NCBI GenBank assembly: GCA_947525975.1
Contig: CANNVE010000009.1
Coordinates: 43,546-107,545, forward strand
DNA: 64,000 nucleotides
Origin: an uncultured Muribaculaceae bacterium
Lineage (GTDB): Bacteria; Bacteroidota; Bacteroidia; Bacteroidales; Muribaculaceae
Reading direction: 5' to 3'
The notes beneath the pieces were generated by a model. It ran no database searches, was not told the origin of the DNA, and saw nothing but the letters and a program-made list of their open reading frames with translations. Shown in pieces: positions 36,468 through 45,440 of the stretch. Position 1 is the stretch's first letter. Every line of letters starts with the position of its first letter. A program made the translations under genes and the position numbers.

Positions 36468-37613
36468 ATGACAAAAATCATCCGCGCTTGCACTGTGGCG
36501 CAGTCTACCGGCTTCTTTGTAGGGATGATTCCCGATCTGAAGGAGATGGGGTATGTGGTGGTGGCGGTGTCTTCGGATGGGCCTGAGCTGGATGCGGTGC
36601 GCAGCGCCGGAGGGCGGTACGTGACTGTAGAGATGCAGCGGCACATTTCTCCGCTTAAAGATTTGAAGTCGCTTTGGCAGATGATCAGGGTGTTCCGCAA
36701 GGAGAAGCCGGCCATGGTTCATTCAATGACTCCAAAAGCAGGACTTATCTGTATGTTGGCAGGGAAATTAACGGGTGTCCCTGTAAGGGTTCATATGTTT
36801 ACAGGCCTTGTGTTTCCGACGTCTACGGGGCTTAAGCGCCGTATACTGATGTTTACCGATTGGCTCACATGCGCCTGCGCAACTCATGTGCTGCCCGAGG
36901 GCGAGGGCGTGAAGCGCGACCTTCTCGAAAACGGCATTACAAGCAAGCCCCTGAAAGTGCTTGGACATGGCAACTGCCGAGGCATCGACTTGAAGAAATT
37001 TGACCGTACTCCAGAGGTAATGGCTGAAGCGGAAAAACTGCGCAAAGCAGACAAATTCACATTCATCGCCATTGGCCGCCTTGTCGGGGACAAAGGCATC
37101 AATGAGCTTGTCGAGGCATTCTGCCGTCTGAACAAAGAGCTGCCGGATACGCTCCTCGTCCTCGTTGGCCCTTACGAGCCTGATCTCGACCCAATAAAGC
37201 CGGAAACTATAAAAGCCATTGACGAAAACCACGCCATTGAGGCCGTGGGGTCGCAGAAAGATGTGCGTCCCTGGCTCGCAGCCGCTGACTGCCACGTGCT
37301 GGCCAGCTACCGCGAGGGCTTCCCCAATGTAGTGATCGAGGCCGGCGCGATGGGCTTGCCCCAGATCGTGACCGACATCAACGGCGCCAACGAAATCATC
37401 ATAGAGGGCCGCAACGGCACCATCGTTCCCTCCAAGGACGCCGACACCCTGTGCCGCGCCATGCGCCGCATGGCCACCGACGCCCCCTGGCGCGCCACCA
37501 TGGCCTCCGCCGCTCGCCCACTCATCGCCTCCAGCTACGAGCAGGGCTACGTGCGCCGCTGCCTCTATGACTTCTACCGCGAAATCCTCAGTCCGGATTT
37601 GACTAACCGGTGA
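36468..37613 (+). CDS. GT4 family glycosyltransferase (conserved locus tail)
   Basis: This 381-residue protein begins at ATG 36468; the ORF-track TTG at 36435 lacks family support. It has IIRACTVAQSTGFFVGMIPDL, VHSMTPKAGLICMLAGKLTGV, FIAIGRLVGDKGINELVEAF and ASYREGFPNVVIEAGAMGLP, a PglA/WcfI-like pattern seen in capsule-locus ends of Bacteroides. The gene is clearly GC-richer than the preceding block, which marks the junction between the variable cassette and the conserved tail. Confidence 0.87.
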   Translation: MTKIIRACTVAQSTGFFVGMIPDLKEMGYVVVAVSSDGPELDAVRSAGGRYVTVEMQRHISPLKDLKSLWQMIRVFRKEKPAMVHSMTPKAGLICMLAGKLTGVPVRVHMFTGLVFPTSTGLKRRILMFTDWLTCACATHVLPEGEGVKRDLLENGITSKPLKVLGHGNCRGIDLKKFDRTPEVMAEAEKLRKADKFTFIAIGRLVGDKGINELVEAFCRLNKELPDTLLVLVGPYEPDLDPIKPETIKAIDENHAIEAVGSQKDVRPWLAAADCHVLASYREGFPNVVIEAGAMGLPQIVTDINGANEIIIEGRNGTIVPSKDADTLCRAMRRMATDAPWRATMASAARPLIASSYEQGYVRRCLYDFYREILSPDLTNR

Positions 37614-37632
37614 CAAAAAATAATATTGAAGT

Positions 37633-38760
37633 ATGGATACCAAGTGCGATGTAATTGTTACATATTGCTGGAACAGAGTAGGGTACAATATTCTTCGTAG
37701 CCTCTCGGCGCACGGATTGCATGTGTGGGCTGCGGACACTTCGCGGCGAAACATATGCAGCATGTCGAAGTTCTGCGACGGCAGCTTCACTTACCCTGAC
37801 CCTTTCACCGACGAGGAGCGATTTATCGATTGCTTAGTGGGCAATGTGAAGGAGCTGCGCCCGTCGGTGCTGATGCCGACCCACGACGAGGGTATTGTGA
37901 TTGCACGTCACCGCGACAGATTTCCAAGCGACCTGATAATTCCGGTAGAGTCTGCCGACAAGCTGCAAACGCTGTCGAACAAGAAGGCTGCTACCTTGTT
38001 GGCGGAAGAGGCCGGAGTGCCGGTGCCTGCCGTCTACGGCTCGCCCGACGAGGTGGAAAGCTACCCCGTAGTATACAAGACTACTGTCGGAAACTCGGCC
38101 AAGGGGGTGTTTTTCCCGAAGTCGCGAAATCAGCTTGACGAACTGAGCGAGCAGTACAAGGGCACTGAAACCCTCATCGAGGAGTGGATTGGCGGCAGCG
38201 ACGTGTGCATAGACTGCCTGCGCTACGGCGACTTCTTCTTTGCTTCGGTGTATCGCGCCCTTGTCACCAAGACCGATGGCGGAGGCACAACCACCCAGCG
38301 CGAAATAATAGAGATGCCCGAGCTTATCGGCTATGCCCGCAAGTTTCTTGACTATGTTGGCTACAACGGCGTTTGCGGCCTTGACTTCCGAGTAGACCCT
38401 GAGAAGAACCGTGTCGCGTTCATTGAGATGAATGCCCGCTTCACCGGCGGCTTGGCAACACCTATTGCGGCAGGCTTCGACATGCCTTATCTGCTCTACG
38501 CGCTGGCCACAGGAAAGAGTGTCGGCTCTGACATTCCGTTGAGGATTGGTACCAGAACAAAGTGGATACTCGGTGATGTGATAACCTTGGTCGGCAGGCT
38601 TCTGTCGTTCAAGATTAGCAAGGAGGAGATGAAGAAAGTGGCTGCATTCCGCGGCTTTGACGCCTTCGACGATTTCCGAGCCGACGACAAGCGCGCAATA
38701 CTGGGCGAGATGGCCTATTACCTGACCAAACTGATTAAGAACAGGAAACTTAACCCCTGA
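37633..38760 (+). CDS. ATP-grasp family protein
   Basis: The protein is 375 residues. An N-terminal Rossmann-like lobe (VTYCWNRVGYNILRSLSAHGL, VLMPTHDEGIVIARHRDR) precedes an ATP-grasp core: LSNKKAATLLAEEAGVPVPA, YPVVYKTTVGNSAKGVFF, TLIEEWIGGSDVCIDCLR, FIEMNARFTGGLATPI. It would ligate a carboxylate to an amine, possibly an amino acid onto the amino sugar made by the adjacent aminotransferase; that pairing is inference. Confidence 0.87.
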   Translation: MDTKCDVIVTYCWNRVGYNILRSLSAHGLHVWAADTSRRNICSMSKFCDGSFTYPDPFTDEERFIDCLVGNVKELRPSVLMPTHDEGIVIARHRDRFPSDLIIPVESADKLQTLSNKKAATLLAEEAGVPVPAVYGSPDEVESYPVVYKTTVGNSAKGVFFPKSRNQLDELSEQYKGTETLIEEWIGGSDVCIDCLRYGDFFFASVYRALVTKTDGGGTTTQREIIEMPELIGYARKFLDYVGYNGVCGLDFRVDPEKNRVAFIEMNARFTGGLATPIAAGFDMPYLLYALATGKSVGSDIPLRIGTRTKWILGDVITLVGRLLSFKISKEEMKKVAAFRGFDAFDDFRADDKRAILGEMAYYLTKLIKNRKLNP

Positions 38761-38765
38761 TTGCG

Positions 38766-39419
38766 ATGAAGCTGAAATGGATTTTTGACAGAGTTATGGC
38801 TTTAATCGGCCTGCTTGTTCTTTGGCCGATTTTGCTGGTTGTGGCTATTCTCATAAAAATTAAGATGCCGGGAGGGCCAGTCATTTTCAAGCAAAAGAGA
38901 GTAGGGAAGGACGGCAAGCTATTCACTTGCCATAAATTCCGCACTATGACAGTGAAGCATAGCGGCTCAACCGTTAGCGTAGCCGGCGACAACCGCATCA
39001 CCCCGCTGGGCGCCAAGCTCAGGCACTACAAGCTTGACGAGCTGCCGGGGCTGTGGGACGTGCTTGTCGGCAACATGTCCTTCGTCGGCCCTCGCCCCGA
39101 TGTGCCAGGATATGCCGACCAGCTTCGCGGCGAGAGCCGCGAAGTGCTGAAGCTGCGACCCGGCATTACTGGCCCTGCCACACTGAAATATCGCCTTGAA
39201 GATGAGATGATATCCGAATATGTGTCAAAAAGACAACAAAACGGCGACACGCGCCCGATTCAGGAAATCGCAGAAGAATACAACGACAAAACGATATATC
39301 CCGACAAAGTGAGAATCAACCTGTACTATTTGAGAAACTACAGCTTTGTCAAAGACATACAGATGATATTCTGCACAGTATTAGGCCGTAACATGAAATA
39401 CAACGGAGAAATAATTTAA
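38766..39419 (+). CDS. Initiating sugar phosphoglycosyl transferase (bacterial sugar transferase family)
   Basis: The protein is 217 residues. A single N-terminal re-entrant hydrophobic helix (VMALIGLLVLWPILLVVAILI) is followed by GPVIFKQKRVGKDGKLFTCHKFRTM, then LDELPGLWDVLVGNMSFVGPRP with the catalytic DE pair. This is the PglC/WcaJ catalytic module without a long TM domain. It transfers sugar-1-phosphate to undecaprenyl phosphate and thus starts repeat-unit synthesis. Confidence 0.92.
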   Translation: MKLKWIFDRVMALIGLLVLWPILLVVAILIKIKMPGGPVIFKQKRVGKDGKLFTCHKFRTMTVKHSGSTVSVAGDNRITPLGAKLRHYKLDELPGLWDVLVGNMSFVGPRPDVPGYADQLRGESREVLKLRPGITGPATLKYRLEDEMISEYVSKRQQNGDTRPIQEIAEEYNDKTIYPDKVRINLYYLRNYSFVKDIQMIFCTVLGRNMKYNGEII

Positions 39420-39427
39420 AGAACATT

Positions 39428-40696
39428 ATGAGAAAAGACAGGATATTGCTTTGCCTGGCGCACATGAGCGGCAGGGAGCAGGATTTCATCAAGGAGGCGT
39501 TTGACCAAAACTGGGTGGTGCCCCTGGGGCCGAACGTCAATGGGTTTGAGAAGGACCTTGAAGAGTTTGTTAACGATAGAGAGGGGGCTACACCTCTTGA
39601 CAAAAAGGTTGTTGCGCTGTCGGCGGGGACGGCGGCCGTGCATCTGGCACTGATTGCCTGCGGCGTTGGGCCGGGCGACGAGGTGCTGGTGCAGTCGTTC
39701 ACGTTCTGCGCCTCTTCACACCCGATCACCTACTGCGGTGCTACGCCGGTGTTCGTAGACTCGGAGAAGGAGTCGTGGAACATGGACCCTGACCTGCTCG
39801 AGGAGGCCATCAAGGACCGAATCGCCAAGACCGGACGCAAGCCCAAGGCCATCATCCCCGTGGCGCTCTACGGCATGCCTTATCGCATCGACCGCATCAT
39901 GGAGATCGCCGACCGATACGGGATTCCGGTGATCGAAGACGCTGCCGAGGGACTCGGCTCGCGCTTCGCCGGCAGGGTGCTCGGCACTTTCGGCAAGTAC
40001 GGCGTGCTCAGCTTCAACGGCAACAAGATGATCACCACCTCGGGCGGCGGCGCGCTCGTCTGCGACAATGCCGAAGACAAGAACACTGTGATGTGGTACG
40101 CCACCCAGGCACGCGAATCATACCCCTACTACCAGCATGAGGCCATCGGCTACAACTACCGCATGAGCAACATTTGCGCCGGCATCGGACGCGGCCAGAT
40201 GACCATAATCGACGACCACATCGCCCATCACCGCCATGTGCAGGAGCTCTACTGCGAGCTGCTGAAGGACGTGAAGGGCATCGAGATGCACTGCAACCCG
40301 TGGCCCGAATCTGACTCCAACTTCTGGCTGTGCACCGCCACGCTCGACCCCGCTCTCAAAATCAAGGGACAGGAGAACGCCTACAAGCAGATCGTGACCG
40401 GCGCCGTAGGCGGCGCGGCGGGCGTGATCCACTCGGCCTCGACCGCCACTACCGATTGCCAGCCCAACGACAACGTAGAGGCTCTGCGCGTATGCCTCGA
40501 CAAGGCCAACATCGAGGCTCGCCCCCTTTGGAAACCGATGCACAGGCAGCCCGTCTACAAAGACGCCCCTGCCTACGTCAACGGTGTGAGCGAAGCCCTC
40601 TTCGCCGTGGGCATCTGCCTCCCCGCAGGCCCCTACGTCACCGATGATGACGTCCGCTACATCGCAGACACCATCAAGGCCAGCATCGCCGACTGA
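39428..40696 (+). CDS. DegT/DnrJ/EryC1/StrS aminotransferase
   Basis: This 422-residue PLP enzyme shows AGTAAVHLALIACGVGPGDEVLVQSFTF, the PLP-aspartate region IEDAAEGLGSRF, and the lysine segment GVLSFNGNKMITTSGGGALV. It makes 4-amino (or 3-amino) UDP-sugars, probably the 4-amino sugar used by the adjacent initiating transferase, as in PglE-PglC pairs. It ends the locus, followed by a strong terminator. Confidence 0.9.
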   Translation: MRKDRILLCLAHMSGREQDFIKEAFDQNWVVPLGPNVNGFEKDLEEFVNDREGATPLDKKVVALSAGTAAVHLALIACGVGPGDEVLVQSFTFCASSHPITYCGATPVFVDSEKESWNMDPDLLEEAIKDRIAKTGRKPKAIIPVALYGMPYRIDRIMEIADRYGIPVIEDAAEGLGSRFAGRVLGTFGKYGVLSFNGNKMITTSGGGALVCDNAEDKNTVMWYATQARESYPYYQHEAIGYNYRMSNICAGIGRGQMTIIDDHIAHHRHVQELYCELLKDVKGIEMHCNPWPESDSNFWLCTATLDPALKIKGQENAYKQIVTGAVGGAAGVIHSASTATTDCQPNDNVEALRVCLDKANIEARPLWKPMHRQPVYKDAPAYVNGVSEALFAVGICLPAGPYVTDDDVRYIADTIKASIAD

Positions 40697-40734
40697 CGAG
40701 CTCTCTGCCCCGCCAAAGGCAGACATAAATAACT

Positions 40735-40771
40735 ATTGCGCGGATGGACACCGAAAGCCCATCCGCGCAAT
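40735..40771 (+). terminator. Terminator at end of polysaccharide locus
   Basis: A perfect 13-bp stem ATTGCGCGGATGG / CCATCCGCGCAAT with an 11-base loop is followed by AATTTT. It separates the glycan locus from the convergent Septu-like pair and may act in both directions. Confidence 0.85.
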
Positions 40772-40798
40772 AATTTTATGGCCATACCTGAAGCCGAC

Positions 40799-41734
40799 TC
40801 AGAGTCCGAGCAAGTCATTGCGCAGTTTCTGATGCAATTCCTTTCCTCTCAATTCAGGATATGAAGGGCCCAATATCATCTGTATGATCTCGGCAGAAAT
40901 TCCCATCCTTTCTTTTTCGTCTGTGTTGTGCCCTTCATCTGCGCGTCGCAGTTCCAATAGCCTCCTGATCGCGGTATGATGATGGTTGTATCTGTCTTCA
41001 AGCCCAAGCACAGCCGAGTTTTGCACCATGCCGTTCTTTGCGAGCAGCCTGATCTTCACTTCTTCGTCATCGAGCGATTCAAGCAGCCTCGCTTCCGGCA
41101 AGTCGGGAACGAACACGCTCCATGATTCGATCTCCGGATTATGCGGAGACGCGCCTATCGGCACAGTGTTCATAGTCTGATTGCATCCTTTGCCGCTGGG
41201 CACAAGATTGAAGAAGCACATGGCAATGGCCGGATAGCCATCGTCACCGCCCTTGGCGTAGAAATGGTCTATGTCGCACGTCCGCCTCTCCCTGATGTCG
41301 GGATTCCCGTCTTCGTCTTCTCCGCGACAGGAGCTGAATATCTCGATATATTCGTCGTCGCAATACGGACACACTTTGAAATCCATGTTTCGCAGAAGCG
41401 CATAAGCGTTATACGTCTTCTCCGCGTCAAGGAATGTCGAAGGCGACTTCGCGAATTTCCTTTCGTACATGTCAAGGAAATAACGCGTGAACCTCAAATC
41501 TCCTCCCCGCCGGGCCACCCAATCCTCAAGAGTGGAGAAATCGGCCAGAATAAACCGCTTTACCCATCCGAAATCTTCAGCATCTCTCTTTTCGGGCAAA
41601 TCGGAGATCAGATTGCGTATGCCTGAATACAGCATGTCTATCATAGCCTCCGACTCCCCCCTGACCACACCGGCCACTTTGTCGGCATGGAGCTCCGCCA
41701 TCTCCATTTTCCGCGGATAATCCAGACTAATCAT
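40799..41734 (-). CDS. HNH endonuclease, Septu PtuB-like
   Basis: This 311-residue protein has a zinc-knuckle and HNH core at about residues 120-180: CPYCDDEYIEIF, then RRTCDIDHFYAKGGDDGYPAIAMCFFNLVPSGKGCN, giving the D-x-H...N-L...C-x-x-x-C-N pattern. This is the second gene of an operon led by an SMC-like ATPase (8-base overlap), the PtuA-PtuB order of the Septu anti-phage system. A general McrA-type HNH nuclease is the alternative. The long N-terminal helical region is of unknown role. Confidence 0.8.
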   Translation of the reverse strand: MISLDYPRKMEMAELHADKVAGVVRGESEAMIDMLYSGIRNLISDLPEKRDAEDFGWVKRFILADFSTLEDWVARRGGDLRFTRYFLDMYERKFAKSPSTFLDAEKTYNAYALLRNMDFKVCPYCDDEYIEIFSSCRGEDEDGNPDIRERRTCDIDHFYAKGGDDGYPAIAMCFFNLVPSGKGCNQTMNTVPIGASPHNPEIESWSVFVPDLPEARLLESLDDEEVKIRLLAKNGMVQNSAVLGLEDRYNHHHTAIRRLLELRRADEGHNTDEKERMGISAEIIQMILGPSYPELRGKELHQKLRNDLLGL

Positions 41735-43607
41735 TATTTGTCCTCCTTAAGATTTGATCAATCATCAGAATCATTGATTCGCGCAGAAGCCTGTCGCCTA
41801 TCTCCTGCGCCATTTCCCTGATGAGGATCAACAGCACCTTGGCGTCCTCATCAAGCACCTCCCTCTCCCCCACTTCTTTTATCTTGTCGATCAGCGTCAT
41901 AACCCGAATCCGACTGAGCTCGCCTATCGAATAATCGAAGAAGAAATCATTGGCCATGATAGCATGTATGTCTCCGGCGTAGGTCTTGAAATCCGGATTG
42001 GCGCCAATCTGCCGGCAGCAGCCATCATCATCTACAGAAATGCGTATGATCTGGGAGGGCATCGCGTCAGAGAGCATGAATGGCGAGTGGGTGGTCATGA
42101 TGAGCTGCACATCCACGTCCTTCAGATTATCCGTGATGATACGGTCAACCCAATACAGAAACTTGCGGCACATCTCCGGGTGCATGAAAGTCTCCGGCTC
42201 ATCAAGAAGCAGCACTATCGAATCGGGCCTCACCCCGCGGCGCGACCCCATCTTGCTTTTTGCCGTGAATTCGTTGACTATGCCGAGCACGCGCGCATAT
42301 TGGTATTCTCCGCTGCTGAGCGGGACGATCTCAAACGGCAACAATTCAGACGTGAATGCCCCGAGCTGGTCGGCTCTGTAGCCCGACATGCGCTCGAACA
42401 AATCACGCAGCGGATTAGCGTCACAATCCATGTCTTCGACATAGAATCTGAACACTCCCTCGGAAAAACATTCGTCGTCAAACTGCCCGAAAAGATCAGC
42501 GATGTCGATGATATCGCTGCCTATCTGCCACAAGAGGCCCTGGTTGGCGTTAAGTTCGTCTGTGTGCACATCAATGTATTGGCACAGCCAGTCAATGCGC
42601 CTCTTCAGATCATCGCACTTGCCATCAGGCAACGACGCGAAATCATCTATGCCGAGATCCCGAATCATGCCCATGGCCCGATACATCGCCAACCGACGTT
42701 CGGTGACAGGCGTTATGGTCTGCGCCCATTTCCTCAGGTAAAGGGCAAAATCCGTCAGCAAGTCATGCACAAACTTCTCTTTCTCCGACACGCCATCGCC
42801 CGGCAAGCGATTGTCTTCAAAAAAACGAGGCACATCGAGTACACTCTTCCAACTTTTATCATATAGATTGTCGTGGTAGAACCTGTACTCAGCCATCACA
42901 TCATCGGGCAGCTTCACATTAAGCCTCTCACTCCAATTGATTGACGCTATCTCCAACGCAGCATCGCGCTTCACATTGTCCTCCGGCAAATCCTCGATCA
43001 TTTCGCGCACAAACCAACACGCCACGCCGACATTACTCCTCTCAAACGGAATCGTGAATCTCTGAAAAAAGCGGCTTTCCTGAATCGCCCCGTCAACATG
43101 TATCTCGGGGAAAAGACGCGGAGACACCGAATTCCTGTCATAAGAATACACTACAACAGTGCCGTGCTCCTTCTTCGTGTCGACGCATTTGCTCTTCCGG
43201 ATCTTTCCATCGGCGTATTCAAACTCTATAAAGCGGGCTTTCCCTAGGCCGCCCCTGCCCAAAACGCCTTTGGGCATGACGTTATGGCATTCGGCCACGT
43301 ACCTGTTCTCATTGCGCTCATCGGCGTATAGCATAAGATATCTGGCATCAGGATACCGATCGAGCCTATGCTCCTCGGGCATGCCTATGAGCTGGAGTAT
43401 GTTTGACTTTCCTGTGCCCGTCTTGCCAACGATCAGAGTCATCCGCTTCTGAAAATCATCTAAAAGCATCTCCTCGGCCAAATCAAGACGACGCCTGCGG
43501 ATGCTCAACCTGCGATCTCTGAAATGACATTCATAGTCGATCGAAAAATTAAACTCCTGATCAAAAATATTTCTGAATTCTTCAATATAGCAGTAAATCA
43601 ATTTCAT
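41727..43607 (-). CDS. SMC-like AAA ATPase, Septu PtuA-like
   Basis: The protein is 626 residues. Walker A is TLIVGKTGTGKSNILQLIG at about 58-76, the ABC-type signature is LSSGEYQYAR, and Walker B is IVLLLDEPETFMHPE, with the H-loop in MTTHSPFML. The inserted middle region (about 200-420) is helical and has no OLD TOPRIM domain after the H-loop, so this is not an OLD nuclease. Together with the HNH gene it forms a Septu-like defence pair; the ATPase is expected to gate the nuclease. Confidence 0.82.
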   Translation of the reverse strand: MKLIYCYIEEFRNIFDQEFNFSIDYECHFRDRRLSIRRRRLDLAEEMLLDDFQKRMTLIVGKTGTGKSNILQLIGMPEEHRLDRYPDARYLMLYADERNENRYVAECHNVMPKGVLGRGGLGKARFIEFEYADGKIRKSKCVDTKKEHGTVVVYSYDRNSVSPRLFPEIHVDGAIQESRFFQRFTIPFERSNVGVACWFVREMIEDLPEDNVKRDAALEIASINWSERLNVKLPDDVMAEYRFYHDNLYDKSWKSVLDVPRFFEDNRLPGDGVSEKEKFVHDLLTDFALYLRKWAQTITPVTERRLAMYRAMGMIRDLGIDDFASLPDGKCDDLKRRIDWLCQYIDVHTDELNANQGLLWQIGSDIIDIADLFGQFDDECFSEGVFRFYVEDMDCDANPLRDLFERMSGYRADQLGAFTSELLPFEIVPLSSGEYQYARVLGIVNEFTAKSKMGSRRGVRPDSIVLLLDEPETFMHPEMCRKFLYWVDRIITDNLKDVDVQLIMTTHSPFMLSDAMPSQIIRISVDDDGCCRQIGANPDFKTYAGDIHAIMANDFFFDYSIGELSRIRVMTLIDKIKEVGEREVLDEDAKVLLILIREMAQEIGDRLLRESMILMIDQILRRTNND

Positions 43608-43647
43608 AGCGATACAGATACATCAGTCCACCTACGCGGGTGGATAA

Positions 43648-43785
43648 TACTGCCCGGGCATCGACCCCACATCGGAGATCGACAAATACGTCAAGGCGGT
43701 GAAGGTGCTGCGAATAGACATCGACGCCATCAGCGGCAAGGAATCGATCGAACTCACGCGCCGACGTCCGCGAGTCAACAAATGA
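43648..43785 (+). pseudogene. C-terminal gene remnant next to the Septu-like pair
   Basis: A frame open from 43648 (in-frame TAA just before it) encodes GIDPTSEIDKYVKAVKVLRI and ends SIELTRRRPRVNK at TGA 43783-43785. Composition and codon use look like real GC-rich coding sequence, but there is no start. It is probably the 3' end of a gene truncated when the neighbouring defence genes arrived. I do not recognise the family. Confidence 0.4.
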
Positions 43786-44602
43786 CCCACTTGGGCGATT
43801 TCCGCAAGCCGAAATTTTCAGACAACGCTTTAGCGAACGGCGAATGGAACACGCGCGCGCCCTGCGGACAGATTTTCACGCATGCACAGCATTTAATGCA
43901 TTTGGCCGCATCCGCCTCCCTGCGGTCGGGCGATATCGCCTCAGTAGGACAAACAGCATAGCAACATCCGCAATCATCGCAAAGCGATGCGTCTATTTCG
44001 GGAATATATGCGATCGGATTCGCTGCTTGCCGCTGCTGATAGCCGATCACGAAGTTGCGGAAATTAACCATTGATTCAGCCGGAGAGGCTTCGTCGGTCA
44101 GCAACGACGCACTGACCTCACACAATCCCCCAATTCTGATTCTTGATGCGATAACCTCCCCAAATGCCTTGGCGTCAGCCATATCCTGCCGGTCAGGGCG
44201 GCCTGGGGCGATGGGAGTGTCGGAGGCAGAATAAGAATGCTCACCAACGAACGCCGCGGCGCCGCAGACCAAGAATCCGCAGCCCGACATAAATGACGCA
44301 AAATCCGTCACTGCGCTCTCAAACGCGCGATTGCCATACACAGCCACAACTATGCATTTCGCGCCGTTTCCGCTTATGCCTTTGAGCCGCTGCTTTACGA
44401 TCGGGGCAATCTTCCCTCCGTACACCGGAGCGGCAACTATGACAATGTCATCAGATCTAAATTCGGCACCTTCTGCGATATGGTGGGTAAGGTCGCAGAA
44501 ATTGACATCAGCATCCAGCGCTTGGGAAACACCTTCGCCGATGCCACGCACAATCTTGGCCGAAGTCCCTGTCGGAGAAAATGAAAATGAATAAATGCCC
44601 AT
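43775..44602 (-). CDS. EFR1 family ferrodoxin (flavodoxin-like plus two 4Fe-4S motifs)
   Basis: The protein is 275 residues. The flavodoxin-like N-terminal half has the phosphate loop FSPTGTSAKIVRGIG and VIVAAPVYGGKIAPI. The C-terminal half has two CxxCxxCxxxCP clusters (SLCDDCGCCYAVCPTEAI and AKCIKCCACVKICPQGARV). It shuttles electrons in the cytoplasm; the partner is unknown. It is a common anaerobe family. Its end overlaps the remnant on the other strand. Confidence 0.9.
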   Translation of the reverse strand: MGIYSFSFSPTGTSAKIVRGIGEGVSQALDADVNFCDLTHHIAEGAEFRSDDIVIVAAPVYGGKIAPIVKQRLKGISGNGAKCIVVAVYGNRAFESAVTDFASFMSGCGFLVCGAAAFVGEHSYSASDTPIAPGRPDRQDMADAKAFGEVIASRIRIGGLCEVSASLLTDEASPAESMVNFRNFVIGYQQRQAANPIAYIPEIDASLCDDCGCCYAVCPTEAISPDRREADAAKCIKCCACVKICPQGARVFHSPFAKALSENFGLRKSPKWVIC

Positions 44603-44661
44603 AAAAACCTACGGATTAATTGATCAATGCAAAGTCACCTGACACTCAGGAGTCTTAGAGA

Positions 44662-44904
44662 TTATTCCAAATGTTTGAACAATGTGAAACTTGAAATTAT
44701 CAAGAATAGTCCAAGCATCAGATTCAGATAGGAGAAAATGTTTCGCTTACCGCCATTTTTCCTTACCGTACCACAGAATATCACAATATTGCAGATACCT
44801 ACAATCCAAAAAACAGTATTCATCTCTATAGCCTTTTCTTTATTAGACACAAATTTACGAAAAAATTCTTTATAACCAGCCCCCTCCTCTTGGAATATTT
44901 TCAT
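44662..44904 (-). CDS. Small two-TM membrane protein, unrecognised
   Basis: This 80-codon frame has two hydrophobic helices (TVFWIVGICNIVIFCG and LNLMLGLFLIISSFTLF) and a basic loop. The start may be 44904 or an internal ATG at 44823, which would drop a charged leader. It abuts the HxlR gene stop, so both could share a transcript. AT-rich; no family recognised. Confidence 0.45.
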   Translation of the reverse strand: MKIFQEEGAGYKEFFRKFVSNKEKAIEMNTVFWIVGICNIVIFCGTVRKNGGKRNIFSYLNLMLGLFLIISSFTLFKHLE

Positions 44905-44905
44905 G

Positions 44906-45259
44906 TCAACGCGTATGCTTGTTTCGGATATCCATTATGCGGTCGAAATTATCGCGTCCCCACTCCATCAGCGCCTTGACATGAGGGAGCAACTCACGAC
45001 CAAGACAGGCAACAGAGTATTCCACCCTCGGCGGAACATCGGCGTAGAGCCTGCGCTCAATCAAACCGTCGGCCACGAGAAGACTTAATGCCTGGGACAG
45101 CACCTTCTCCGACACCGAGGGGATGGAGCGGTAAAGTTCGCTGAAGCGCGCCGGCTCGCTTTCAGAAATCCTTACAAGCACGGCCAGCGCCCACTTATTG
45201 CCAAACCATTCAAGCATAGGAGCAGCCTTGCAGTAGTCATAATCCAGTTTTTTCGCCAT
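44906..45259 (-). CDS. HxlR-family transcriptional regulator
   Basis: This 117-residue winged helix has an HxlR pattern: MLEWFGNKWALAVLVRISESEPARFSELYRSIPSVSEKVLSQALSLLVADGLIERR, then VEYSVACLGRELLPHVKALMEWG. An N-terminal cysteine (YDYCKAAP), as in redox-sensing members, is present. It is divergent from an FMN reductase that it likely controls. The 181-base gap holds a direct repeat CGGTAAG (near 45303 and 45323) that could be an operator. Confidence 0.9.
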   Translation of the reverse strand: MAKKLDYDYCKAAPMLEWFGNKWALAVLVRISESEPARFSELYRSIPSVSEKVLSQALSLLVADGLIERRLYADVPPRVEYSVACLGRELLPHVKALMEWGRDNFDRIMDIRNKHTR

Positions 45260-45355
45260 AACGCATCACTTAAACTGATTGAAAAATAGTGAAACAAACC
45301 AAGCGGTAAGGGCCAAACCTTTCGGTAAGATATTGTTCAGGCCGCACCCATTGCC

Positions 45356-45363
45356 TAACTTTG
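45356..45363 (+). promoter_or_regulatory. -7 promoter element of FMN reductase gene
   Basis: TAACTTTG, 78 bases before ATG 45441, a full match to TAnnTTTG. Confidence 0.6.
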
Positions 45364-45440
45364 CATCACAAAATTAACGAAAAAAGCCGAAACCCTTAAG
45401 CATAAAAACTAAAAACACAAACATCTACAAAAAAATCACA

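Noticed and set aside
36768-37790. 340-codon minus-strand ORF opposite the GT4 gene
   Set aside because: Gly/Ala/His-rich shadow; the plus strand encodes a complete GT4 enzyme.
40118-40726. 202-codon minus-strand ORF opposite the aminotransferase
   Set aside because: Shadow ORF in GC-rich sequence; no domain or promoter.
41141-42866. Long plus-strand ORFs opposite the Septu-like genes (161 and 300 aa)
   Set aside because: Antisense shadows of GC-rich coding sequence; the minus-strand frames carry clear Walker and HNH motifs.
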